Positions 38,579-50,760 of a stretch of 64,000 nucleotides of DNA are shown one piece after another. The DNA comes from Helopsaltes ochotensis (taxonomy: Eukaryota > Chordata > Aves > Passeriformes > Locustellidae). The number at the start of each line of letters is the position of its first letter. The first letter of the stretch is position 1. The notes below the pieces were generated by a model, which was given only the letters and a program-made list of their open reading frames with translations, did no database searches and had not been told where the DNA came from. The translations under genes and the position numbers were made by a program. Location of the stretch: positions 787,306 to 851,305 of the forward strand of contig VXBM01000057.1 in NCBI GenBank assembly GCA_013400155.1, written 5' to 3'.

Positions 38579-40048
38579 AGTTTGCAGTAATTTCCAAGCA
38601 CAGTCATGCTAATATTGGTTTTGTGTAGGGAAGAAAATAAATTCTTTTTCAGCGATGTCTCTTTGCTTTTAATTTTTAGTGGGACTTCAGACCAGCTATA
38701 TGACAGATTCTTTGTTAGTTACAGAGTCAGCAATTTTAGTCCTTTAAGGCTTTTCAGAAAAATCTGCTCTTCTTTTATTACAAAATAACATTGTATTATC
38801 ACAGAGAAGCCATAAATACAATAACATGGCAAAACAAAGAGAAAAGGACTTAAATAATTTAAATATGTTCATTTTGAAGTAAAGCAAAAAGCTTTAATAA
38901 TCAAAATGAAGCTTTATATGATGACAGTGATCACAGTTTTGTTTTACTTGTGGGAAGAAGGGTTCATAGCAAGCACGGTGTTGTAATGATCTTTTGGGGC
39001 ATTATTTGGGCATATTAGATCACCTGCTTTATCCATATTCTCATAAAAGCCTTCCTTATATCAGAATTGTAACCGAATGATGGGGTATTCATAGCAATGG
39101 TTAAAAACTTAGAAAGCATTAATATCTAGTCAATATTTTTTATTCTTAGTACTTAAGCTAACAGCTCTAAGTATTGTAAAATGTACAGTGAAAAAATGCA
39201 AAATAAAGAACTGAAGAAGAAGCCTATTTGTCACCCTTCAACAGTCAATCCAAGAAATTATTCTATTTAGTATTTCTCAGAACCTGATGTTTTAACTGTG
39301 AGGCACCTCTGGTTTTATTATTCTGTTTTTATTAGACATTTTTTCCTCCAAATTATTTTAAGTTTAGGCTTAATTTTATTTGTTATTACCTTCAAAAATG
39401 GTAATTTGTGGGTGGAGAAAAAGTTTTATAGACCATATATTTAGTGAAAAATTTATGGTAAAAAACTCAGCATACCAAAATTAAAATTTTAATACTAATG
39501 TTTTAGGGGGTAGACATAGCAAGGTTATTTTCATATACTTAGAAATAAATATTAACCCTACATTTTGTAAAAAGATGTAACACAAATCTCTGAAGCAAAA
39601 ATATGAAACAAGAAAATCCTCTTATATTTTGACAAAAATTATTATACTAAACACTATTAAAAATAAATTCAGAGTAATTACTTTTCTCCCTCTCTTCATA
39701 TTCCTACTAAAAGCTATTAATAAAAAACAATTCCTGACTAATTATTGTTCTCCCTCTCTTCATATTTCTGTCAATAAAATACTCCAAAAATATATCATTG
39801 TTCAAACATTTTACATCTCGGCTGCTTTAAAGCAAATATCTCACTGGCGATGAGAGAGTAAGTTCCTTGTTTGATTATCACTGTGCCAACTTTGCAAAGA
39901 CTTGCACCCCTCTTTTGTCATTGAAGATACTTCAGTTGCTTTGGGACTTTCAAAATTAAAGAAACATCAACTGCTCAATGATAAATGCCTTCAGTAAAAG
40001 CAAAATTTCTTTGCATGTGTCTGATAAGAAAAGATTGGATATGCAGCT
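38579..40048. other. Very AT-rich non-coding stretch
   Basis: Markedly AT-rich over about 1.4 kb, with stop codons in all frames. Words such as AAAGCTTTAATAATCAAAAT (near 38889), recurring AAGCTTTA, and TTGTAATGATCTTTTGGGGC (near 38981) are not repetitive and could belong to a conserved AT-rich element or matrix-attachment-like DNA. A 19-base direct repeat lies at 39684-39702 and 39748-39766. No gene was seen. Confidence 0.5.
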
Positions 40049-40073
40049 GGGGGGGGTGTTATTGGGTTTGGGG
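40049..40073 (+). repeat. G-rich tract with G-quadruplex potential
   Basis: Eight G (40049-40056), then GGG (40064-40066), TTT, GGGG (40070-40073). Splitting the first run gives four G tracts with loops of 2-7 bases. The final part looks telomere-like by chance; it is not a telomeric array. Confidence 0.7.
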
Positions 40074-40774
40074 TTTTTTAATAGAGGGAAGATTGTCACT
40101 TGGTTCTTTTAAGACAGGACTGCTAAAGTTTCCAGGTTTGCCTTTACCAGCATGGGATAAATAGCACCTGTCCTTGGTAAGCCCTTAAGCAGAGTTACGT
40201 TATACATTGACCTTTTTGGAATGCCAGCAAACCTGACTGTTTCTATTCCCAAAACAAAACTGCTCCACACAAACTTTCATTTACTTATTTCCAGAGGAAA
40301 AAGCCACAGTCAAATAGAGAAACCGCCCCATTTCTACAAAGTTCTGAACAACTCCTCTCCTTGTGGGTCACACTGACCTTCCTTTGACAGAGTGAAAATC
40401 AAAAAAATTATTACCTTTAACTATATCAAGATGCTTCCATAATATTTAGACTAGATGAAAGGATTTGTGCAGAGCAATGCTTGGATTAAAAAACAAAACA
40501 AAACAAAAGAAACAGAACACAAGCCCATAAACGCAATAAAAGATAGAAGTTCATTACTTACATGCTGCAGGCTGAGAGATGAAGCTCAAGGCTGGAGTAG
40601 AATTTCCCTTGCCCTCAGGTGTTTCTAATTGCTGATTAAATATCTTTTGGTTCTGCCTGCACCAGCCGACAGTCCCCTCTGCGTCTCTGCCTCTCTTTGT
40701 GACTAGGACACAGTACTCCGAGTCCCAAAATAAAAATAAATCCCAACTCTGTGATTGATATAACAAAAAAAAGA

Positions 40775-40775
<1 letters not shown>
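40074..40775. other. Unique non-coding sequence upstream of a long poly-A
   Basis: No recognisable gene. Two overlapping-type poly-A signals AATAAA occur at 40729-40734 and 40735-40740, upstream of the 65-base A tract, so a retroposed 3' end is possible. I do not recognise any gene body in the preceding few hundred bases. Confidence 0.4.

Positions 40776-40840
<65 letters not shown>
40776..40840. repeat. 65-base poly-A tract
   Basis: A perfect run of 65 A, preceded by further A-rich sequence (AACAAAAAAAAGAC). It is the longest homopolymer in the window. It may be the tail of a young retroposed sequence (AATAAA lies about 36 bases before it), an expanded mononucleotide microsatellite, or partly a sequencing or assembly length error. 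The exact length should not be trusted. Confidence 0.9.
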
Positions 40841-40842
<2 letters not shown>

Positions 40843-42379
40843 AATAACCAGGTCTTAAGCAAGGCAGCAAAAGCTAGGCTTTTAACTCTGCACTGTGCCC
40901 AGGGAGGAGTCCCCCACAGTCACCCGTGGGCATCAGAAAGAGAAAGTGCAAGGCAATTACTTTCCCAGCAGCATTACAGCAACTTGAGGCATGTAAAGTA
41001 AATGAACAAAATTCACTGCACAAAGAAGGAGAGTAGAACACAACTAGCAGACTGCATCCAACTCTTTTGCAATTCAACAAAAAAATTGCCATTTTCAAAA
41101 CAAACTGGGAATTCTGACAGAACGAGAGAGGAGTTCAGAGTTGACTTCTGGGGGTTGGTCCAGGCACGCTTGCATTTCAGCTGCAGAATAAACTAGTGGG
41201 TAGGTTGGCAATTTAACAGCTCGGCAGCCTACTTAGGGTCTCTGCCCACAAACACTATTTGATGAGGCTGTTCCTGCAAACAAAACTGAGGGCAGTGATG
41301 GTACCTCCCTATTGACTCAGCAGAAGTTACTTAGCTCTCAAGGACCTGGACCCTCAGTTCTGCTTAAGTCCTTGGCTGCCAGGAGAAAGTGATGAGTTAC
41401 AGATATCAGTAAAGGTCTCTTACAGAGGCTGAGCTGGAAGCCCACCGTCTGGAGAGTGACTTGAGAGAACACATCACAAATGCTTCTGGTCTGTTCCTCA
41501 TTACCTGACACAGGTGATGGTCCTGGATTTTCCCATATTTAGTCCCTACAGATTGTCCTATTAGAGCCACAGTCAGGCAAGGCCAGTAATCTTTCCAACA
41601 GGCAGCTGGAAAGCCTTCTCCAGCTCCTAGATATTCATGATCTTCTGTAGAACCTTATGACAAGGGAGCTTCCTAGCAAATGGAGTCTAAGGCAAGGCAG
41701 CTAGCGATGAAGATCAGTGCAAGAGTAGGGAGGAAGAGGGAGAATAGTAGGCAGGGAGAGGCAAACCATCTTTCACGACACTGCTGCCCTTGGCAACATC
41801 TCCTACAATCAACCCTAGCACCACGCTCACTTCTACCAGAAAAGGTACTGTTTCAGACAGGGTACCAGACCCACCAGCCTTCTTTTTCACATATTGCTAG
41901 ACTTGCTTGAGCTGAGGTGGTAAAGAAATGCTAAACTCATAAAGAGCAGGATAAAATCCTCAGGCACCAAGCCCATGCTGAACTCCATGGTTCTTTGGCT
42001 CAGTGGCTAGCAGTACCTGAACTATTTAAGCTAGTTTAGGCATGTCTACACCACACTGCAGCTGCTGCTGTTACTGGAGTAAAGAAAGTTAGTTCAACAA
42101 GAGCAGCTATCCCAAATCAAGGCAAGGACCCACCACATTAGAGCCAAGGTCTCATCCAATTTCAGCTATTGATACATATAGAAAGACACAATCATTTTCT
42201 CTTTTTTGGCCAAATCCTACTGCAAGCTCTAATTCACTTTGGGTCAGTGTCCTTTGAGTCTAAGCTGGTAGGATTTAGTTAAGGAGTTTTACAAAAAAAT
42301 GCTGGTTTTGCTGGAGAGGGGTCTGCTGAAGCACTGGGCAAAGACCCATGACAACTAGTCATTTTCCTCAGTTGAGCTA
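40841..42379. other. Unique non-coding sequence, no gene seen
   Basis: No recognisable coding gene or repeat. Frames are short and overlapping. Confidence 0.5.
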
Positions 42380-42492
42380 CTGTCCTGTGTGAAGTCACTT
42401 TACCACAGCTGTACATCCCTCAGCTTTAAAAAAAATAGAGATAACAATACTTAACACTGTGCTTTAAGGTACTTTGATATCTACAGATGAAA
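42380..42492 (+). mobile_element. MIR-type SINE remnant
   Basis: CTGTCCTGTGTGAAGTCACT, then ACATCCCTCAGCTTT, then ATAGAGATAACAATACTTAA, then GGTACTTTGATATCTACAGA and TGAAAA, follow in order the MIR consensus phrases 'ctgtgtgacc…agtcacttaacc', 'cctcagttt', 'ggggataataatac' and the tail 'gctttgagatc…gatgaaa' seen in amniote MIR-like elements. The order and spacing make this the most convincing SINE in the window. It is ancient and non-functional as a mobile element. Confidence 0.62.
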
Positions 42493-45400
42493 ACCTACAA
42501 ATGAAGAGGGGGAAAAAAGTATCTGACAGGCTGAGCTCCAGCATAGAAACACACCCTCAATTGCCCGCTGGATTATGGTCCTTCACCTAGTTGAATCAGA
42601 TCTCAGATCAAAAATTACCTGATAAAAAAGAAAAATTTCATTTTTGCCCTCTCATTTGGGCTGGCTAGTACAAGATATTTGGGGCTTTAATAGTAAGAGC
42701 TGTAAAACCTTTTACACTACCCATTGCCATCAGAAAGAATTTTAGACACTCAGTACACAGAAAAATCAGGCTGAGGCATGGCAGATGAAGGCAGATCAAG
42801 ATCCCAAAACCCAAAAGTCACTTTTGAAAAACTCAGCTTTAACTGTTAGGCTGTTTTTCACTGTTATATATTGCTGACATCAGAAGTTCTTCAAATACTA
42901 CTCTGTCAAGCTTTGTGTTGAATGGAAAAGCATCATCCCTGCCTCCTTACATTGTCATGGGCTAAACTGATGCTCTGGTGGGAAAACCCATGATGTAGTC
43001 TAAATCACAAAGACTTTTGGGGCACATCTCAAGCAGGCAGCTGGGAAGTTCTTTTCAGTTCTTAGGTCCATGTCCAGTGTTATCACTAGCATCCTGTACC
43101 TACACAGCAGAAGTCCTGGGCATACACTAGTACCCCATTCTTCCACTTTCTGCTGGAAGGGTGAAGGGAGGAGGACTTGACAGCAGCCACAGCTAACTAG
43201 TATGAATGAACTTTGAGTGGAGTCAGCATTCCTCCATCCTTCCTCTCTGCTTTTAGACAGCAGGATGTATGACTTTAATTGCTCCCCAATGGGGCACCCA
43301 GCAATCCAGAGAAGATCTGCTTTAGATAAAACTTCAAACACAAGTTCCCCACCCCCACTGCCAGCACCCTAGTGCACAAACACCACTTAATTCCAGACTC
43401 CAGACTCAGGGCGAGGCAGAGAAAGAATCCAAGAGTGGAGGCCATAAGACTGAATGCCCACTCAAAACTGCAAAAAGAAAGCCAGAAGATTTCAAAAGCA
43501 TCTTCAGATACATTAAAAACAAAACAAAAAAAATTACAAAGGTAAACATTAGTGACTCGTAGACTCCAGAAGGTTTCATCCCTTTCCTTGAGATACCCAA
43601 GTACAAGTAGCCTTGAGGTACCCTTTATCCATTGTAAAGTGCAAGTGCAGTTTTGCAGTATTTTCTACTTGTTGCTTGGGAAGGTATTTTTTAAAATGCT
43701 TCTTGCTAGGGCCACTTTGATCATGCACCTGTATTTCAATCTCAGATCCTCAATTCTATGGCGGAGGTAAAATTTCAGTGCTTAATTTCCTTCAGACACA
43801 GAGTTTGAGTCTTGCACATATAAATCTGGGCAGAATTTGCTCAGCTGCATGAAAGCTATTATAGAGGAATGTAAAATATACTTTCCTTTTAAAGACAAAA
43901 CAAACAAAAATTCACAGATACCTTTTTTTTAGATAGGGCCAAAGCAAAAAGAGTTGAAGCTTGAAAATACTGGTCCAATCAATGTAATCTTCCAATTGCT
44001 TCCACCAGTACATTAAACTCTACAGATAATCTTTGTCCCTTCTCTTGTGTGCCTCAAGATGCTTTGGTGCAAATCTGATTTACATGTCTTAAGTTTAGAG
44101 CTCAGAGTCACTGCTGCTTTTATATCAGGAAATGCAGGTATGAATACAAGTATTAAAAGATAAACTGGAAGTCAGCCTTGCAGTTTCCAAGGCTAACCAC
44201 AAACTATGAAAAATAATTATAACACACAATAAAAAGTTTCTTCATCAGAGTCATGCTACTTTGAAAAAGCCTCACAAACCCAAAATTTCTAAACAGCTGC
44301 ATTTGTGTCCTGGAGGATTTAGTGAGGTGTGAATTGCACTGATTTCAAACAGGGACTACTAACACACACAAAAAAATATGTTCTAAAAATGATTTTATTT
44401 TTTTTTTTTTATGTAAAGGAAATTAATGAAAAAAACAAACCAACAAACCTGTTCCAAGACTGTGAAAAATACAAGACATGAACTAAAAGATAAAACAATG
44501 AAAAAGTTTGAGTAAATACTTTCTTCTGGATGCTTGGCACATATAGTATGACTCTTAGATCTAATAGTAAGTTAAACACATGACATATTTTGATATAAAT
44601 CAGTCTGAAAAACAGGAATTGCTCAAGAGGAAAATGCTGATATTATTGCAAGATTCCTTATTTGATTTTAATGCCATAAACTTCATACTGCCTCAATATT
44701 CTTTTTCTGTGCAACCAATAGCCATAGCAGACCATTTTCTTGCACACATTGAACACAAAGTTCATATGTTTGCATCCAGTTTTTCAATGTACCCTCCAGG
44801 ATGGTTCATGCCATGTTGCCATGTTAAGTCTCTGTCATCAGCAAGGAAAGCCACAATGTTCTGTTAATACTCTTTTAAACTTTGCTTCTTCTTTTGTTCC
44901 CATATATTTTGCTGTTTTTCAGGAGTGTAAAAATGACTAAGATTTTAACACAAGCCCCCTACCAGATTTAACCATTAAGCTGGCTAAAGATGTTAGCATC
45001 TTGCCTAAAGATGTAGCTGCTGGCCAGTTGGAGATCAGGACTCAAACAATTCTTTGGCAGAAGGGAATATGCAAACTTTCTGAATAGATACAAGCAAAGC
45101 ACGCCAGGTTAGGACTAAGAAACTTTCCTGGTTTAGGCAGCACCCAAATCTATTCTTCCATTTTCAGACCTGTGGACGGAGAAAAGTCTTCACCTGGCAC
45201 AGCTATTTGTAGAATTAGACTTTGGAGAGGCACCATCTGTGGCTGCTTAAGCAGAGGTTATGCCATTGGCTTGAAGAAGAACAAGAGCAAGCACAGAAGA
45301 ATGCTCCTCTCCCTCGTTTTTCTGAGTCCATCAGTAATAACAATGCACTAATGAAAAATAGCTTGGCCTGAGCAACAAAACACATAACAGAGTGTGTTCA

Positions 45401-46440
45401 GAAACTATCCAGAGCAAGCATTCAATTCTACACGTACACACAGAAATAAAAACCTGTGAGGATTTAACTAAAGCCTGCAAGCACTAGGACAATCATAAGC
45501 TGCATTACACTTAAATACACATCCTTTGTCAGTCTATCACGCACAGTATGATAATAGTCTCTTCTACCCTTACCTCACTTAGATCCATTCTAAACTTTCA
45601 CTCCTACTATACAGCCTTTGCCTAAAAGGGCTTCTGGGTTTACACTCATGGAAAAGTTAAAAAAAAAGATTAGAATAAGAATTCTTGGATGTCCTCCTGC
45701 CTAAATTATGCAACCACGATACCCACTCACTGGAAACCACCACCATCCTTTTCCAGCAGCACACTGCAATGCATTTCTCCAGCACTGGGCTGTCAATGGC
45801 ATCATTTGGGGCAAGTGCCTTCTGCACATTCCATTTGCTGCAGATGTTTTGCAGAAACTCATCACTGCTGTTGTACCACTTGCTCAGGACCTTGTTTAGC
45901 ACCGGCAAGTCCTGTGCTGGCAGAGCATTAGCTGTGCACTCAGACAAATCTCAAAGCAGCCCGGCAGCCTACTATGGTCAGCTTCAGGCGAGAGATAGTG
46001 TTTCATGTTCTCAGTGACCTTGGCCTGGTGGGGAGGGAGAGGAAGCATGGTAACTGTCATAATAGAGCTGGTACCAATTTTGATATCAGGAGAAGGAGGA
46101 CAAAGTGAGACTTAAGTCAGCTCTGGTACCAGATCAAATAGAGATCAGGATTGCCTGAAACAGCTTCCCCTTGGATTTTTGTTTTGTTCTTAGTTCAGAT
46201 TCCATCAGACAACTTCTACAAAACCAAAACAACTACATTATAACCACAGACAGGCCTAACCATGATATCTGGCTCCAGATCTAAACTTCTAACAGCCAGA
46301 CTGTTAGCTCAGCTCCCTTGAAAAAGCATCACCATTTTCCAAATTTTAGTGTCAGGGGGGCTGTTAGTGCTCTTTTCTCTCCAGGGAAAGGCTCCATACT
46401 CTTTGTGTGTCTTGCTTGATTAAGAAGTAAATTTTTTTAA
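42493..46440. other. Unique non-coding sequence, no gene seen
   Basis: No gene is supported. A 13-base poly-T lies at 44398-44410. Frames on both strands at 45.66-46.02 kb overlap each other in sense and antisense and show no family motif. Confidence 0.5.
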
Positions 46441-49200
46441 ATAAAAATTATGCGAAAAAATTAATGAAGTTCCTCAGAGGAAGAGGATATTCTGCCTGCA
46501 GACACCGAGATGAAGAACAAGCTTTTCCAGGAGAAGCTCTCTGCATGCCAGCTGAGGGGTTTCACCTGCCCCCATTCCCACTGAGGACATGCCAGCAGGC
46601 TGGCATAAACTCAGCAGAGCTCTCAAATGAAAGTGAGGGGCCATGCAAGTTCTGCAGCTTCTAAAGTGAGGAAAGATTATTTCTGCAGTGGGTCCTACAT
46701 GAGTCCACTCCAAAGCAACACCACTGACGTCAGTCCTGCGTGACCTCCCTGCCACATGAATTGTGTCAGAAAGAGCCCTCATCTCTGCCCTGGCAGTGGG
46801 ACTCTCACCAGTCTAAGGAGAAGGTGCAGCTCTTACCCCTGTCCAAATACTACCAGCCAGGTGTCATTTAGGTGTCTGTGGCCAGGTGTTGGCTCTGGGG
46901 TGGCTGCAGGGCAGCCTTACTGAGGAGAGGCCAGGGCTGTCCCATGCCTGATACAGCCTTTTCCAAATGACTCCAACCTGCCCACCACAGGGCACAGCTG
47001 AACCCCTTGGCCAAGACTGTGGTGCCCAGGGGAAAACATGGGCAGAGACCAATACACAGGCAGTGAGGAGTGAGAAATGGCCCCACAGGCACTCAGGTGA
47101 GAGCAGGAGGGGAGCAGGCATTCAAGGTGCTGAAGCAGACAGCCCCCCCAAGCCTCTGCTGAGGACATGGAACAGGAGGTGGATATTTCCTGAAGGAACT
47201 ACAGCTTGCATCTGGCCAAGGTCAGCCCACCAGTGTGTCACAATAGAGAGAAAAAATCTGCTTCCTTCAGTAGCTCTCCCAAGCAAGTGGTCTTGGCCAG
47301 GTGATCTCTGGGTGATGTTGCTAGGGCTTTTGTGCCAGGCTGGATATGCCACAGGGACAGGTAGGAGAAGTGTAGGCAACCAAAATTAACCCTGAACAGT
47401 ACCAGAAACTGTCTTGATATTATGGGAGAGAGTTCTCCCACAGAGATCACACAAAACCCCTACCTACTACTCCTGACTGATGAGGAAATGAAACAATTGT
47501 GTTTGGAGGCACTTAAGGGCACACATGACTTCCACAGATACAGCAAAGTGTATGCAGATGCCTTGCCTCAATTCGCTTGCTGGCAGTGAAGTTCTGCCAC
47601 CATAATACACTCCCTCACTGTGGGTAAATCAAATACAAAATGGCTGGCTAAGCATTACCCCACAGAAATCTTCCTAGTACATAAAACTACAACAAGGCTC
47701 CCTTGCACCTCTGGGGGAACAGGAATCTGCATTTCCAACTGAACCCTCTGAGCTCTGTGCCATCTAAAACCACTTCTGAGCCCACTATATGGCTGCCAGG
47801 CCTTTGGCAGAGAGCTCTAAACCCTTTTAAATTGTTGAACAGGTACAGACCCAGGCAGTATCCTTCTCTCCCTTGTCTCTTTGTTTAGGCAAGTTGTCCT
47901 GAACATTCGGTCCGCTTCCTCACTTAGAAGTGAGGTGGTTTCTTCCTCTTCACTGCAATTCTGTTGTAATCTCTTTGCCCCCTCATTTCATCACCTCAAG
48001 TCATTTTTCATCTCAGTGTTGCCAGTCACCTCTGAAAGCTCTCCCAGCCTGGATCCTTCCTGCTCTGCAGCCTGGAGCACCTCAAAACTCAGATCATTTC
48101 CTCTTTAAGAGAGTGGAGAGAGGGAAGAGGAAAATTTTAAGAGCCTTTTCTCTAAATGTAGTTACCCATGTGTGCAAGAAAGAAGAATTTCACAAAGGAT
48201 TTAGCGTTCCTTTACTCTCCAGGCACCCAGAAACACAGCTACGCAGCATGGAGTTCATCCCCAGTAAAGGAGCAAAGCTACAGCACACAGAGGGGACAAG
48301 CTGCAGGGGGAGCTCTGTGCAGCTGCAGAGCTCTACTGCTTGTTTCAGTCACTCAGCATTTGGTCTGAAGATGCTTTGCGCTGAGAGAATGTGAAGGAAG
48401 GGACACACACACGCGTCCAGCAGAGAGGTGGCAGTGCCAGGGGGTACCAGGATAAGGTGCCAGGTGCTCAGACAAGTGCACCACAGCTGTCCCCACAGCC
48501 CAAAACAACCATGCGCTGCCAGCCAACAGGATGCGAGGCTGAGAAAGAGCCAAAACAGCAACAATTTCTCTGCAGACAACCTTGACATGTGCCACAGAGA
48601 GCATCCCTCTTGTAAGGCCTCTGTGGCCTTATTCCCCCTCCTCCTGCCCTTCTGTGCTCCTGGAAGTGCTATGGGCCACCTCTGGGCACAAAGCTGTCCT
48701 GCAGTTCATCACAGATCTTCGAAGCTGCTGGAAGCTGAACTGGAGATCAGGTATAGCACAGTCCACAGCAAGCTATAATGCACTGCATACTCCCCTCCTC
48801 CTCCCCACCCCCACCTACCCCTTGTAAAAAGATGTCGCATTCACCAAGGTTTATCAGTGAGAGGGGAAAAAAAATCTGTCAAATTCTTAACTTCAAGTGG
48901 ATTTACCCAAAGCCCCTTGGAAAGAGCAGCTTGAGGAAGGTTTCTGTCGAGCCCGTGTTCCAGATGCAGACATTGGGTTGCTCAGTCCCTTGCTGTTGCT
49001 TTAGTCTGTGCTCTTGCCACACCTGGAACCTGTCCTCACCTGGAATAACCAGTCCCTTCCATCACTTCTGCCTAGGGCCCTGCTGCTGTTGGGAGGTGAG
49101 GCCCAGCTCCTCTTCTGTTCCCTCCCCTAAGGAATGTGTCACGGGCATAGCCTCACACACTCACACACTGCCTTGCTGAGCACAGGGAGGAAGATCTCAA
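46441..49200. other. GC-richer unique sequence, no gene supported
   Basis: The section is visibly richer in G+C than its flanks, so stop codons are rarer and long frames appear on both strands (for example 46967-47389 and 47930-48394, with overlapping antisense frames). None has a family motif, and no spliceable gene structure was recognised. A near-palindrome with arms GAGCTCTG / CAGAGCTC lies at 48310-48333. Confidence 0.5.
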
Positions 49201-50454
49201 GCACTCATAGCAGCTTCTTCCCTGACACCTCATGTACCACACAACTGTCCCACGCTTACAAGCTTGGGGCAAAAAACCCACTGTGAAATCAGAACCTTCC
49301 TTTAACACCTCTGTGCAACAAAACGCTCTGCGCCAGAAGTGTTGGATTATGCCCCGTGCATGTTTTCGAGGCTAGGCAGCAGTATCACTTTGCTGCCAGG
49401 TAACAGGAACTCCAGGAGAAGTCCTGTTTTTATGCCACACAGCAAAAAATGTACATTAGCAAAACAAAGCTATATAGGGCTATTTGCTCCTAACAAGCTA
49501 GTTTGGATTTCAGCAGAAAGACAGCCTCATTCATTTGGACTTTATTTCCAGATGAGATCCAGGCTATACTAAGTCAAATGCAAAGCACCATAAGATTGTA
49601 TCTAGGCTGAGTTATCACTGAGTTAATACACCTTAAGTAATATAGACAAGAACAGAACCTCTCTTTCTTGAATATGTTATGTGCCTTGCCATGAGACTCT
49701 GAGATTCATTTGCCTGGTTGAAACCCCATGGAAACTTGAAGGACAGTCTACCTTCTTCTCTTCAGATGCCTGTTCCCCAAAGCTGTTGAGTTACATATGT
49801 GTCATCCTCCCAAAGAAATTTCTTTTTGCCACTTTATCATATGACACAATTCACATTTTTAAATTTATAAAGATGGGATGTTAGAAAACATATAGCCTGT
49901 GGAAATGTTTTCACGTCTCCTTCTTAAGTTTTCAAAGAAAACAGTTCATGTTTGGGAAAAAAATGGTTAATTTATTTTTCATTTTCTTATTGGTCATTAG
50001 GCAGAAAACGAGACACTAATTCAGAGGCATGTGGACTGCTCTTCGTAATCATGGGGCATTTCATATTTCTTGACAGTATTAGCAAATTCCTCCAGAAAAT
50101 ATTTTCCTAAATCACTGTGGTTTTCTTATGAAATTTAACAAAACACTCCATTTCTTCAGAATTATTTTCAAGTCTTCTATGTTAACAACTATTGTTCTGA
50201 GTGGTGCCAGTAACTTGGAGAAATTGTAACTCACTCTAGAAAAGCTTAAACAAAGAGCAAACAAGGAAGCAGTTCATTGCCCTGAACTGCTCTTTGATTC
50301 CCTCCTTCAAAGGTGATTTCTTCATCCAGATTGTCCATAATGCAAACTCTTATTCAACTCCTTCTTAAGAATGTGTGAGACTGTGCAGAGAAACTGCTTC
50401 TGCTTTGCTACATTATGTTTACAAAATGTTACCTGTTACCCTTGCAAACATTGT
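49201..50454. other. Unique non-coding sequence
   Basis: Nothing recognisable. The sequence becomes AT-rich from about 49.8 kb. Confidence 0.5.
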
Positions 50455-50760
50455 TAAATGAGTCACGGACAGCCCCCGTGGTCCACGTAATGGCAGGATT
50501 ACAAACAAAAACCCTTCAGTCATTACCTTTATTTAGTGTTCAGAGCAGGCAAAAGTAACGAAGTTCACAGCCAAAAATGTAATTAAGGTTGTGCCATAAC
50601 AGAGATGACTACATAGGTACTGTTCATCTCTGAAACTTAATGTTTCCAGGTGCCTCATAAATGATAATTTTTACTTCAACTAATTACAGACACGCTGTGG
50701 TGACTCCCAGACTGACTTTTCAGTTATTGGTATTATTATTATTAGCATTCAGAACCTATG
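50455..50760. promoter_or_regulatory. Candidate conserved non-coding element (enhancer-like)
   Basis: CpG-bearing words (AGTCACGGAC, CCACGTAATGG) are followed by GGATTACAAACAAAA, TCATTACC, AAAATGTAATTAAGG, CATAAATGATAATTT and TAATTACAG, a dense set of homeodomain-type cores in unique sequence. I infer an enhancer. The microsatellite-like TATTATTATTATTAG near 50731 marks its right edge. Confidence 0.35.

Noticed and set aside
40554..40862. Minus-strand frame with a long phenylalanine run
   Set aside because: It is a translation of the 65-base poly-A tract, not a protein.
46967..47389. 140-codon plus-strand open frame as a gene
   Set aside because: Several antisense frames of similar length overlap it; composition explains the lack of stops.
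47930..48394. 154-codon plus-strand open frame as a gene
   Set aside because: It sits in a GC-richer section with overlapping frames on both strands, has no domain motif and no exon-like boundaries.
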